A stretch of DNA of 45,524 nt from Alphaproteobacteria bacterium (GTDB lineage: Bacteria; Pseudomonadota; Alphaproteobacteria; Rhodospirillales; Magnetospirillaceae), in contig JAJPHO010000035.1 in assembly GCA_021325215.1 (NCBI GenBank), positions 1-45,524 of the forward strand, in the 5' to 3' direction. Made by a program: the position numbers and the translations under genes. Below the pieces are notes generated by a model, which made no database searches, had not been told where the DNA came from, and was given only the letters and a program-made list of their open reading frames with translations. Positions 9,328-18,109 of the stretch are shown here, piece by piece; within the stretch, counting starts at the first letter, position 1; every line of letters starts with the position of its first letter.

Positions 9328-9867
9328 TTGAACAGAGCAATTTTAGATCGGGTAACGCGAATTGCCTTCGTGCTAGCCTGTCTGCTCGGTCCGGTATGCG
9401 GAGGGGCGACAACCCTCAAGGACGTCAAAATCGGCATTCATGTCATCGACTTCGTGACCAACGCGCCTGCCGGCCGCGCCGGCATCGGGATCGTTTACGA
9501 TCCGCGCATCAAGGAATCCGCCGAAGACGCCCAACTGATCCTGGACTCTCTCTCCTCGCCCGCCCTTCACCTCGCACCCGGTCTGAAACCTCAGCTGATC
9601 GATGTGCGCGATCTCGACGACACCGCCAATCTGCGGGTGGTGATGGTGGCGGACCATATGAAATCTTTTTACGATTCGCTGGCCGAATTCGGGCGCCGCA
9701 CCCGTACGCTGGTGCTGTCGTCCGACCTCGATTGCGCCCGCTCCGGTAAATGCACGGTCTCGGTCGCCAGCGCGCCCCGCGTCGAGGTGATCGTCAGTTC
9801 GCAGCAGGCCCAGGCCAGCGGCATCCAGTTCTCGGAAGCCTTCCGGATGATGGTGACGGAGTATTAA
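9328..9867 (+). CDS. Small exported protein of unknown function paired with a TonB-dependent receptor
   Basis: From TTG 9328 the protein has 179 residues. That start is preferred because AGAGGGG (about 9312-9318) lies at good spacing before it, and because it begins directly with a signal peptide (MNRAILDRVTRIAFVLACLL). In-frame ATGs at 9226 and 9286 would put the promoter element inside the coding region. The mature part has no catalytic motif I recognise. It contains two cysteines about six residues apart (DCARSGKC) and ends QFSEAFRMMVTEY. The end faintly recalls periplasmic YfiR/DUF4154 proteins, but the match is too weak to name it. The stop codon is immediately followed by the ATG of the receptor gene, so the two are translationally coupled and probably work together in the envelope. 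Confidence 0.7.
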   Translation: MNRAILDRVTRIAFVLACLLGPVCGGATTLKDVKIGIHVIDFVTNAPAGRAGIGIVYDPRIKESAEDAQLILDSLSSPALHLAPGLKPQLIDVRDLDDTANLRVVMVADHMKSFYDSLAEFGRRTRTLVLSSDLDCARSGKCTVSVASAPRVEVIVSSQQAQASGIQFSEAFRMMVTEY

Positions 9868-11910
9868 ATGCTCCGTCGCAATCCCCTTCGCACCTTGGTT
9901 TTGACGGGCTGCCTGGCGGGAAGCGGAGCCATGGCGCAGACCCTCGATTATGGACGGCTGGAAGGCCTGTTCGACGAGCCGGTGACCATGAGCGCCACCG
10001 GCAAGCCCGAGCGCCTGTCGGAAACCCCGGTGACCATGGACGTCATCACCCAGGACGACATCCGCCGCTCCGGCGCCCGCGACCTGCCCACGCTGCTGCG
10101 CCGTCTGCCCGGGGTGGACGTCTATCAAGGCTCGCCCGGCACCGGAGAGGTGTCGATGGGTGGCTTCATCCAGGTGTTCGGCTCGCGCGTCATGGTGCTG
10201 CTGAACGGCCGGCAGATCTATCTCGGCTCGTTCGGCGCGGTGTTCTGGTCATCCCTGCCGGTGGAACTGCATGAAATCCGCCAGATCGAAGTGATCCGCG
10301 GCCCGCAGAGCGCGCTCTATGGCTTCAACGCGGTGGATGGGGTGATCAACATCATCACCTTCGATCCGGCCGCCGATGCGCCGATCACCGAAGCGACCGG
10401 GCGCGTCGGCAACGATGCGAGACGCGACGCCGCCGGCAGCATCACCGCCCAGCTTTCCCCGGGGATCGGCGTGCGCGTCACCGCCGCCGGCGACCATGCC
10501 CATGACGAGGGCGGCCTGCCGATGCCGCTGAGCGCGGTTCCCTCGCAGGACCCCGACCGCAAGACCCTGTCGCTGTCCCTGTCGGCGGCGCTGCCCGATG
10601 GCGGACGGGCCGAATTCGAAGCTTCGCACAGCGACATCTCGGAACGCTCCGTCGTTGCCGGCACCACGCAATTCTTCCAGGCCCGCCTGCAGACCGACGC
10701 CCTGAAAGCCGATTACGCCGTCGACAGCGCGATCGGGCGGCTGGGCGCCACCGCCTCCTACACGCTCTATCAGGTGCCGGAAGCCTTCAATGAGAGCCTG
10801 GGCGACTTCCGCCTGCATGATTACACCGCCGACGCGCAGATCTACGATCTGTTCAAGCCCGGCCCCAACGACAGCGTGCGCCTGGCCCTGGAAGGCCGCT
10901 ACGAATCGATGAATGTGGTGAACTTCTCGAGCGGCACCCTGTCGGGCGCCCTGGCCGCCGCATCGGCCATGTGGGAGCACCAGTTCCTGCCCGGCCTGTC
11001 GATGGTGAATGCGGTGCGCTATGACCGTTTCCAGCTGGGGCGCAACAGTTCGAACCTGCCGGGCGACATCTATACCGACAAGGATTTCGACCGCAGCCTG
11101 CAGGGCACCAGCGTCAATTCGTCGCTGATCTGGCAGGCCGGCCAGGACGATACGCTGCGCGCCTCGTTTGCCCGCGGCCTCTCGCTCCCCTCGCTGCTCG
11201 ATCTCGGCCAGCTGGCGCTGTTCATGCCGCAATATGGCGGCAACTACTTCTACGGCAATCCGACGCTCAACCCGAGCGCGGTTTATGAAGAGCGGATCGG
11301 CTGGGACCACCGTCTGCGCGATATCGACGCGCTGGCCCGGATCAGTCTCTATCACGAGCAGACCATGAAGATCATCGCCACCCCGGCGCTGACCTTCCCC
11401 ACGCCGCCCCCGCCGGCCTGCGGCCCGGCCAATCCCTTCGCCTGCTATGCGGTGGGCTACCAGCCCGGCACCGGCATCGTCGTCAATGGCGTGCAGGCCC
11501 AGATCGACCATAAAAGCCGCGACGGTCTGACCTGGGGCGCCAATTACAGCTGGGAATCGCTGCATCCCCACATGGCGGAAGATGCTTCCGGGATGGTGCC
11601 GCTGCTGCAGGGCAGCCTGCCGGTCCACAAGGTCAACGCCACGCTGGGCTATGGCTGGGGAGACTGGGCCGCCGACGTCAGGCTGTTCTATTCCACCAGC
11701 ACCAAGGGGATCGGCCTGGCCGGCACGCCGGTGCCGCAATCGGCCATCATCGACACCAAGGATGTAATGATCGTCTCGCCGCACATCACCTGGTCGCCCG
11801 ATGAAAAACTATCCTTCGATCTGTCGGCTAACAATCTCTGGCCGTATCAGGATAATCTGGTGCAGCGCAACACGCCGACTTATTTTCTCGCTATCACCGC
11901 CCGGTACTGA
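9868..11910 (+). CDS. TonB-dependent outer-membrane receptor, copy 1
   Basis: The protein has 680 residues. A signal peptide occupies about residues 1-23 (ending SGAMA). A plug domain follows, with VTMDVITQDDIRRSGARDLPTLLRRLPGV and IRQIEVIRGPQSALYGFNAVDGVINI. A 22-strand-type barrel ends in the aromatic residue Tyr680, as required for outer-membrane insertion. TonB-dependent receptors import scarce ligands using energy from TonB-ExbB-ExbD. The ligand is not apparent. The ATG directly abuts the stop of the small exported protein gene. The next receptor gene is a clear paralogue: the regions after the signal peptide (DEPVT..SATGKPER) and around the plug are nearly the same. Confidence 0.93.
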   Translation: MLRRNPLRTLVLTGCLAGSGAMAQTLDYGRLEGLFDEPVTMSATGKPERLSETPVTMDVITQDDIRRSGARDLPTLLRRLPGVDVYQGSPGTGEVSMGGFIQVFGSRVMVLLNGRQIYLGSFGAVFWSSLPVELHEIRQIEVIRGPQSALYGFNAVDGVINIITFDPAADAPITEATGRVGNDARRDAAGSITAQLSPGIGVRVTAAGDHAHDEGGLPMPLSAVPSQDPDRKTLSLSLSAALPDGGRAEFEASHSDISERSVVAGTTQFFQARLQTDALKADYAVDSAIGRLGATASYTLYQVPEAFNESLGDFRLHDYTADAQIYDLFKPGPNDSVRLALEGRYESMNVVNFSSGTLSGALAAASAMWEHQFLPGLSMVNAVRYDRFQLGRNSSNLPGDIYTDKDFDRSLQGTSVNSSLIWQAGQDDTLRASFARGLSLPSLLDLGQLALFMPQYGGNYFYGNPTLNPSAVYEERIGWDHRLRDIDALARISLYHEQTMKIIATPALTFPTPPPPACGPANPFACYAVGYQPGTGIVVNGVQAQIDHKSRDGLTWGANYSWESLHPHMAEDASGMVPLLQGSLPVHKVNATLGYGWGDWAADVRLFYSTSTKGIGLAGTPVPQSAIIDTKDVMIVSPHITWSPDEKLSFDLSANNLWPYQDNLVQRNTPTYFLAITARY

Positions 11911-11927
11911 ACGGACTCTTTTTCGTT

Positions 11928-11951
11928 CGTTACAAGGTTACGAATGTCATA
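11928..11951 (+). promoter_or_regulatory. Second copy of the shared 24-bp element, upstream of receptor copy 2
   Basis: This segment lies in the AT-rich 180-bp gap between the two receptor genes. It matches 9277-9300 at 20 of 24 positions, including the identical core ACGAATGTCATA at 11940-11951. The left part, CGTTACAAGG (11928-11937), also occurs on the opposite strand at 31608-31617 near another gene. A common transcription factor is inferred. No experimentally known consensus is claimed. Confidence 0.4.
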
Positions 11952-12090
11952 AATCACTATAACCTTTTCTTTGTTTTACCCTTTTTTAACCTAGTCCTTT
12001 ACGCCCTGCGGTTGTTACTGTAGGTACTGTTTTCCGCTGCGTTCGTTTCGGGCAGCGGCACTTTCATCAACGATCGTCCTCAATCTCGCC

Positions 12091-14124
12091 ATGGCACAGA
12101 GCGGACTCAGCTATTCGATCGGCAAGCGCCCGGCGGCGTTGGCGCTGATCTGTTTGCTGGCCTGTCTGTCCAGCGCCCACGCGCATGGCCAGTCGCTCGA
12201 TTACCAGAAGCTCGAAGGCATGTTCGACGAGCCGGTCACCAGCAGCGCCACCGGCAAGCCCGAGCGCGTGTCGGACACCGCGGCGACCATGGACATCATC
12301 ACCCAGGACGATATCCGCCGCTCCGGCGCCCGCGACCTCGCCACCCTGCTCCGCCTGCTGCCGGGCATCGAGACCTATCGCGGCCATAATGGCAGCGAGC
12401 CCTTCTCGATCGGCTCGCTGTTGCTCAACGGCCGCGAGATCTATCTGGCGGCGTTCGGACAGAATTTCCTCGACACCATCCCGGTCGAGCTCGAGGAAAT
12501 CCGCCAGATCGAAGTGGTGCGCGGCCCGCAGAGCGGCCTCTATGGCTTCAACAGCGGCGACGGGGTGATCAACATCATCACTGTCGACCCGGCGCGCGAC
12601 GACCTCGATTACGTGCGGGCGCGCGGCGGCAGCGAAGCGCTTCGCGACGGCGCCGCCAGCCTCACCGTGCAGCCGGCCGACGGCTTCGGCGTGCGCCTGA
12701 CCGCCGCCACGGATCATGAACATGAAACCGGCTTCACCGCGCCGCGCGGCGCCGGCGTGCAGGCGATGAACCCCGAACGGCGCATATTCAGCGCCAATGC
12801 CTCGGCCTATCTGCCCGATCACAGCCATGCCACCCTCGAAGTGTCGCACAGCGACGTCTCGCTGCCATTGACCGTTCCCGAAGTGACCCTGCGGCTGAAC
12901 GCCCGCCTGCAGGAGGACGCGGTCAAGGCGGACTATACCGTCGACACGGCGGTGGGGCGGATCGGCGCCCTGTTCTCCTACAACGCCATGATGGTGCCCG
13001 AGGCGCAGACGGCGCCCAACAGCCGCATCAGCCTCAACGACCATACCCTCGACGGGCGATTGAACGATCTGGTGCGGCTGACCAGCGACGACGATGTCCG
13101 CGCGGAATTCGAGGCCCGCAACGAGGCGGTCCATTCGGCCTCTTCGCCCGAGCCGGTCTCGACCCTCATGCTGGCCGGCTCCGCCATGTGGGACCATCGC
13201 TTCAGCAGCTCGCTGTCGATGGTCAACGCCGTGCGCTATTACCATGGCGACATCGAACAGAGCGGTCCGGCGCTGGTGAATGGCGACTTCACCTATCACC
13301 CGCACGGCGTGGCCGACAATTCGTCGCTGATCTACAAGCTGGATAGCGACGACACGCTGCGCGGCTCTTTCGCGCGCGGCCTGGCGCTGCCGTCCGAGCT
13401 CAATGTCGCCCAACTCGGCCTGACCTCCACCTCGATCAAGGGACAATCGCTGGCTGCCGGCCCGTCACTGTCGACCTGGACCAACACCGAAGCCCGGGTG
13501 ACCTACGACCACCAGTTCCGCGACGAGGGCGTTTCGGCCCGCCTCAGCCTGTATGAGCAGCAGAGCGACAGCCTGACCGCGCTGACGCCCTTGCCGATTC
13601 TCGCCTCCGTGCTGCCGACCTGCAATCCGCCCACCGCGCGCACGCTGAAGACCTGCCGCACCCTGGCCGCCGGCAATGGCCTGTCGGGCACCGCGCGCGG
13701 CGCCGAGATCGAGTTCGAACACAAATCCACGTCCGGTCCGACCTGGGGCCTCAATTACTCGATCGCCTACCTGCAACCCCACGCCACGGCGGACACGCTG
13801 CTCCTGGTGCCCGACATCGGGCACGATCAGACCGTGCAGAAGGCCAATCTCCATGCCGGTTACGGCTGGGAGCAGTGGAATGCCGACGTGCGCCTGCTCT
13901 ATACCAGCCCGACTCCGACCCTGACCCTCGATACGCTGGGGGCCCTGCCCAAAGTCGCGGTCGAGAACAGCCAGACCATCGTCACCATCTCGCCGCGCAT
14001 CGGCTGGCAGCCGGTCGAATATCTGTCGGTCGAGGCCAGCGCGGAAAATCTCTGGCCCTATCGCATCAATGCGCTGGAGAAGGAAGGCAGCCTTTATTAC
14101 CTGACGGTCAGAGTTTCCTACTGA
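12091..14124 (+). CDS. TonB-dependent outer-membrane receptor, copy 2
   Basis: The protein has 677 residues and is paralogous to the preceding receptor. A signal peptide covers about residues 1-33 (RPAALALICLLACLSSAHAHG). The plug is nearly the same as in copy 1 (MDIITQDDIRRSGARDLATLLRLLPGI, IRQIEVVRGPQSGLYGFN) but has a shorter loop before LLLNGREIYL. The barrel sequence has diverged more, which suggests a different ligand after duplication. It ends in Tyr677. It has its own upstream region with the shared 24-bp element, so it may be transcribed separately under the same control. The final codons and the bases after the stop reappear as a 78-bp repeat at 25235-25312. Confidence 0.93.
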   Translation: MAQSGLSYSIGKRPAALALICLLACLSSAHAHGQSLDYQKLEGMFDEPVTSSATGKPERVSDTAATMDIITQDDIRRSGARDLATLLRLLPGIETYRGHNGSEPFSIGSLLLNGREIYLAAFGQNFLDTIPVELEEIRQIEVVRGPQSGLYGFNSGDGVINIITVDPARDDLDYVRARGGSEALRDGAASLTVQPADGFGVRLTAATDHEHETGFTAPRGAGVQAMNPERRIFSANASAYLPDHSHATLEVSHSDVSLPLTVPEVTLRLNARLQEDAVKADYTVDTAVGRIGALFSYNAMMVPEAQTAPNSRISLNDHTLDGRLNDLVRLTSDDDVRAEFEARNEAVHSASSPEPVSTLMLAGSAMWDHRFSSSLSMVNAVRYYHGDIEQSGPALVNGDFTYHPHGVADNSSLIYKLDSDDTLRGSFARGLALPSELNVAQLGLTSTSIKGQSLAAGPSLSTWTNTEARVTYDHQFRDEGVSARLSLYEQQSDSLTALTPLPILASVLPTCNPPTARTLKTCRTLAAGNGLSGTARGAEIEFEHKSTSGPTWGLNYSIAYLQPHATADTLLLVPDIGHDQTVQKANLHAGYGWEQWNADVRLLYTSPTPTLTLDTLGALPKVAVENSQTIVTISPRIGWQPVEYLSVEASAENLWPYRINALEKEGSLYYLTVRVSY

Positions 14125-14139
14125 GCGTTTGACGCCCGC
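14062..14139 (+). repeat. Left copy of a 78-bp direct repeat bracketing the R-body block
   Basis: This segment contains the last 21 codons of receptor copy 2 (including the stop at 14122-14124) and 15 bp beyond. It matches 25235-25312 in the same orientation at 70 of 78 positions by my count, with no gaps. The two copies are 11,173 bp apart. Everything between them is accessory in character. Confidence 0.85.
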
Positions 14140-14247
14140 AGCGGAGACGCACGTCCCAAGAAAATTCTACCATCAGGTGTAATTTTCATTTCATACAACC
14201 CTTGCTTGAGAATACACTCCGGGCGACTTCCCATCGGAGTGCCTCAA

Positions 14248-14922
14248 ATGACAGGATATTCCGGCTTCGACACCTCCGCCTATCCCGGCGACGAACAGAT
14301 CAGCTGGCTCAAGGCCAATACCAATCTGGTCTGGTGCGCCCTCTATCTCAGCCCCGCCCCCAGCCACAATGACGGCTCCTGGATGGGCAAGCGCGCCAGT
14401 CTCGCGCAGGCCGGGTGGGGCGTCGTGCCGATTTTCGTCGGACAGCAGGTCATCCCGCCCGGCAGCCTCGACCCCTCGGCCGCCACCGGAGCCACCGACG
14501 GAGCAAGCGCCGCCAGCCTGACCGCCTCCGAGGGGTTCCCCCCGGGAAGCGTCGTCTATCTCGACCTCGAGAACGGCCCGCCCCTCCAGTCGCCGCAGAC
14601 CGACTATGTGCAGGCCTGGTGCACAGCGGTATCCGACGCCGGCTTCCAGCCCGGGATCTATTGCTCGCATCTGATGGCGGCCGACGTGGCAGGGCTGGTT
14701 CCGAACGCGGCGATCTGGGCCTTCAAGGTCTCGACCACCCAGACGCACCCGGTCACGGGCACGGACTTCCCCGATTCCGACCCGTCCGGGAGCGGCTATG
14801 CCGAAGCGGCGATCTGGCAGCTTGGCCAGAATTGCCAGATCTCGGCGGGCAACGGCCAGACCTTGCTGGTGGATCTCGACTCCGCGACCAGCCCCGATCC
14901 GGGCGCGCCGGTGGTGGCCTGA
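14248..14922 (+). CDS. DUF1906-type glycoside-hydrolase-like protein
   Basis: The protein has 224 residues. ATG 14248 is chosen because GGAG at 14236-14239 precedes it and because GFDTSAYPGD, the usual family opening, follows at once. Motifs fit the DUF1906 / Rv2525c-like glycosidase-fold family: FDTS (7-10), WCALYLSP (29-36), GWGVVPIFVGQQ (57-68), VVYLDLENG (102-110), PGIYCS (135-140) and AIWQLGQN (188-195). Asp8, Asp106 and Glu108 are candidate active-site acids. No signal peptide is seen, so it stays in the cytoplasm or leaves by an unusual route. The fold suggests peptidoglycan or another glycan as substrate. It is the first gene inside the accessory block, converging on the R-body operon with a 26-bp gap. 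A role in lysis with R-bodies is only a guess. Confidence 0.75.
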   Translation: MTGYSGFDTSAYPGDEQISWLKANTNLVWCALYLSPAPSHNDGSWMGKRASLAQAGWGVVPIFVGQQVIPPGSLDPSAATGATDGASAASLTASEGFPPGSVVYLDLENGPPLQSPQTDYVQAWCTAVSDAGFQPGIYCSHLMAADVAGLVPNAAIWAFKVSTTQTHPVTGTDFPDSDPSGSGYAEAAIWQLGQNCQISAGNGQTLLVDLDSATSPDPGAPVVA

Positions 14923-14948
14923 ACGCCGGCGCGAAAATGCGGCTGCCT

Positions 14949-17363
14949 TCAGCGGAAGGTGGGCGGGGCGATGGTCTGCACCGCCAGTTCGGAGACCTCG
15001 CCCATCGCCGACAGCAGCCGCTTCCGCGCCCCGAACTCCTGAACATGGGCGGACCGGGCGCGATAGTCGGCGACCAGCTCTCCCAGCCCGAGAACGGGAA
15101 AACCCCAGACGAAGGAAGGATCGGTCCAGTGCCAGTGATCCTGCGGCAGGGAGATTTCCAGCAGAGTCGGGGCATAAGTCAGGACGCCCATCCGCACGTC
15201 GGCGGTCCAGAGCAGGCGCAGGCTGGCATCGCCGGTCCGCTGCAGCACCATGTTGGGCGAATAGATCGGTGCCATCGTCTGGATGCTGGCCTGGATCATG
15301 TCCATCACCGCTTTCGGATCACTGACCAGTTGGCCGTCGCCGAACACCCCCATCCCGATGCACGGGACCTGCTCCAGCCGGAAGTTGCCTGAATATTTGA
15401 GATAGTCGCCATAGAGGAAGGCGGCATATCCGCCGGTCACCACCACTTGCACCGGCAATTGCTCGGTCTGGCGGGACAGGCCGGCCACCTGCCGCATGAC
15501 GGCCTGCAACGGGCCGTCCTGGGTGACGCGGAACGCCGCGCGGAGGTCGAAATGGGTCTGCATGAGATCGGAAATATCGGCGGCCAGGTGGACCACCAGC
15601 ATCACCCCGACAGCATTGTTCTGCACCGGCAACACTTCCACATGCTCGGCGAAAAAACTGTCGAAACTCTTCGCCAGCCCCTCTTCGCCCGGCCGGTCCA
15701 TTCCATAGGAATAGATGAACTGCTCCAGCACCACCATCAGCAACCGCCGCTGCGCCTGGCTTCCCACCGCGTCGATGGCGGCCATGGACAATTCGAACGT
15801 CGCCAGGTCGATCTGCCGGTCGATATCCTCCAGCGCATTGGCGATCCCCGCGAGACCTGAGTTCAACAAGTTAAACAGGCGATCCTGGCGCCTGACGGTT
15901 TTGGGATCGTTCTCCACACCGCGATCGATCGCGTCGCGCAGCATGAGCAGATATTCTTCGGCGTAATAGATCGCCCCGGGAAAGGGCATGCCGTTGGGGG
16001 CATATTGGATGTTGCCCCTGAATCGCTCCCATTGCTCGACCGCCTGCACCGTGTCGCGGCGAGGCATGCCCACATCGATCAGCTCGGCCTTGGCGCCGAT
16101 GCGATCCTCGGGCGGCAGCGAATCATCGTTCCATGGCGGGTCCGGATTGAGGTCCGGATGCGCCGGGTCCATGGGGGCCGGCGCTCCCGGCAGCTGCGCC
16201 GTGTCGAGCGCCACGAGGAAATTATGGGCGTTGCATTGCAGCAGCGTGGAGAAGCCGGCCTTGCAGAGCTCCAGGCGGACCAGCACGGCATTGGCGACGC
16301 GCCGCAGCAGCTCGTACCATTTCTCCGGTTCGAGATGGGGATTGATCAGGATCTGCGTATCCCAATCGTTCTGGCCCAGATGGGGCGTGTTCTGGGCATA
16401 TTGGATGGCGCGCCCGCCCTTGAGGAAGAAACAGATATTGTTGGCATCGATCGCCTGCAGATCCATGCGCAGCGCCACCAGCTGCTGCGTCATGAACGGC
16501 CCCAGCCAGGGTTGATTGGCGAGCAGCGAAGTCAAATCGCCGCTGACTCCGGCCGCAATCTCCGCAGTCAGGGGTTTGGACGAGGTGATCCGATAGCGCA
16601 CCAGCAGACGGAACAGATAGAAACCTTCGATCGGATAGGACAGCTGCACGCTGGCCAGCGACCCCAGCGCCGTTTCCTGCGCGTCATGCACCTGCCGCAA
16701 TTCCTGGACCGCATCCCTGAAGGTCTGCCAGGTCGGTTGGGGGTCGAGCAGCGCTTGCCGCACCCGCGCCAGCCGTAGAGAGATATTCTGGCAGAAAGGC
16801 AGCGCCTGCTGTTCGGCCGTCGGCGCCGGCTCCGGCGAGAAGAAGGCCTGGAAGGTGCGGGTCAGCCAGTCGGCGACGTCCTTTACCTGCGCCGGAACCG
16901 GCCCGGCATTCCCCACATGGGCGGCGACATTCGCCTCGATGCCGGCTGCGATCCGGGTCAAGTCGCGTTTGATCTGCTTCAGCTGCTCGGCGATCGTCCA
17001 TTTGGTGGGATCGAGCGGCATCGGCCCGAACCAGGTCGGTGGAACGCTGGGAAGGAAGAAGAAATATTTTTCCAGGGCGGAAAACTCCGCCTTGTTCCGC
17101 GCATCGTCATTACCGCCGGCAGCCCGGCCGGCGGCGCGGACGATCGACTGATACTGGTTCTCCAGCAGCTGCAGCGGATGGATCGCCCCCGCCCCCCAGA
17201 TGGTCATGGCGTCGCGCGGCACGGCGGGGGTGACATCCAGCCCTTTCGCCGCGCCGACCCACTCCGCCAGCCTGGTCAAGGCGAGGACCGCCCGCTGCAG
17301 GGGCGAAAGCGCCATGAAGTTCTGTTGCTGGACGCCCTCGAGGAGCCTGCGCCATCCTCTCAT
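14949..17363 (-). CDS. Large protein with two nucleotidyltransferase-like segments, last gene of the R-body operon
   Basis: The protein has 804 residues and does not match a family I can name. Residues 310-319 (ICFFLKGGRA) followed by NDWDTQILI (332-340) have the GG ... DxD pattern of nucleotidyltransferase-fold enzymes such as AbiEii types. Asp333 and Asp335 would bind metal, and ELID (427-430) could give the third acidic residue, before a helical stretch with YYAEEYLLMLRDA (466-478) and KTVRRQDRL. A second segment begins VVVTGGYAAFLYG (640-652) and ends with LGELVADYRAR ... ARKRLL (759-784), again like such a domain but without a clear DxD, so it is probably inactive. The N-terminal 300 residues are mostly helical. 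The gene lies 29 bp after the repeat-protein gene and has a strong GGAGG site before ATG 17363. The function call is an inference from motifs only. Confidence 0.6.
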   Translation of the reverse strand: MRGWRRLLEGVQQQNFMALSPLQRAVLALTRLAEWVGAAKGLDVTPAVPRDAMTIWGAGAIHPLQLLENQYQSIVRAAGRAAGGNDDARNKAEFSALEKYFFFLPSVPPTWFGPMPLDPTKWTIAEQLKQIKRDLTRIAAGIEANVAAHVGNAGPVPAQVKDVADWLTRTFQAFFSPEPAPTAEQQALPFCQNISLRLARVRQALLDPQPTWQTFRDAVQELRQVHDAQETALGSLASVQLSYPIEGFYLFRLLVRYRITSSKPLTAEIAAGVSGDLTSLLANQPWLGPFMTQQLVALRMDLQAIDANNICFFLKGGRAIQYAQNTPHLGQNDWDTQILINPHLEPEKWYELLRRVANAVLVRLELCKAGFSTLLQCNAHNFLVALDTAQLPGAPAPMDPAHPDLNPDPPWNDDSLPPEDRIGAKAELIDVGMPRRDTVQAVEQWERFRGNIQYAPNGMPFPGAIYYAEEYLLMLRDAIDRGVENDPKTVRRQDRLFNLLNSGLAGIANALEDIDRQIDLATFELSMAAIDAVGSQAQRRLLMVVLEQFIYSYGMDRPGEEGLAKSFDSFFAEHVEVLPVQNNAVGVMLVVHLAADISDLMQTHFDLRAAFRVTQDGPLQAVMRQVAGLSRQTEQLPVQVVVTGGYAAFLYGDYLKYSGNFRLEQVPCIGMGVFGDGQLVSDPKAVMDMIQASIQTMAPIYSPNMVLQRTGDASLRLLWTADVRMGVLTYAPTLLEISLPQDHWHWTDPSFVWGFPVLGLGELVADYRARSAHVQEFGARKRLLSAMGEVSELAVQTIAPPTFR

Positions 17364-17392
17364 CCCTCACCTCCTCACGCCTGGAGTCTCGT

Positions 17393-18109
17393 TCAGCTGG
17401 GGTCGGCCAATCCGGCAGTCGGCGTCGCGGCGGCCACAGCCTGGCTCGCCGCCTCCTGAGCGGTGGTGACCTCCGCCAGACCCTGCTGCATCTGCTGGTT
17501 CATCGAGGCGGCGGCCTGCTGCACGGCGGCGGCGGCCGCCGCCTGGCTTTGCTGCAGTTCCTGATTCATGGCGGCATTGGCCTGTTGCCAGGATGCGGCG
17601 ACAGCCGCCTGGTTTTGCTGTATCGCCTGGCTCAGACTGGCATCGGCCTGCTGTTCGGCGGCGGCAACCGCCGCCTGGCCTTGTTGGATCGCCTGGTTCA
17701 GAGTGGCGTCGAGCTGCTGCTCGGCGGCGCCGGCCGCAGCCTGGCCCTGCTGCACATCCTGGTTCACCGTGGTGTCGGCCTGCTGTTCAGTCGCGGCGGC
17801 CCCGGCCTGACTGGCGGCGACGGCGGAGTTGCCGGCGGCGATGGCGGCGGCTGCCGCCGCCTGGCCCTGCCGCATCGCCTGATCGAGATAGGCATTGGCC
17901 TGCTGATTGGCGTCGGCCAGATAGTTTGCCGCCTGCTGCACCGAGGATTCGGCCGCCTGCTGCGCCGCCGCGGCCGAACCATAGGAATCCGCCTCATCCT
18001 TCGGCTGCGCGGCAGCGGAAGACGCGGCATTTTCGGTGCCCCCGGCGGCCGGCTTGGCGGTCGAGCGCGGAGGCGGCGCGGAGGGGGTTCGGGTCGGGGA
18101 CTTGGTCAT
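17393..18109 (-). CDS. Ala/Gln-rich protein with five tandem 22-residue repeats, in the R-body operon
   Basis: The protein has 238 residues. The start at 18109 overlaps the stop of the upstream gene by 4 bp (ATGA), which fixes it against longer open extensions. Residues 1-40 are Pro/Ser/Thr-rich and probably disordered. Residues 50-225 are almost wholly helix-forming Ala and Gln. From 107 to 216 there are five back-to-back 22-residue units of the form xEQQxDAxLxQAIQQxQAA, with QQ at 109, 131, 153, 175 and 197. A 22-residue period is two hendecads, which makes a straight amphipathic helix or loose coiled coil suited to bundling or to lying on a surface. No signal peptide or enzyme motif is present. 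I do not recognise the family. A structural or scaffolding role in the R-body is plausible but unproven. Confidence 0.7.
   Translation of the reverse strand: MTKSPTRTPSAPPPRSTAKPAAGGTENAASSAAAQPKDEADSYGSAAAAQQAAESSVQQAANYLADANQQANAYLDQAMRQGQAAAAAAIAAGNSAVAASQAGAAATEQQADTTVNQDVQQGQAAAGAAEQQLDATLNQAIQQGQAAVAAAEQQADASLSQAIQQNQAAVAASWQQANAAMNQELQQSQAAAAAAVQQAAASMNQQMQQGLAEVTTAQEAASQAVAAATPTAGLADPS
17462..17791 (-). repeat. 66-bp coding tandem repeat, five units
   Basis: The 22-residue protein repeats correspond to a 66-bp DNA period across this interval. The units share stretches such as CTGTTCGGCGGCGGC and CCGCCTGGCC on the plus strand. Unequal crossing over could change the unit number without breaking the frame. 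Confidence 0.7.
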
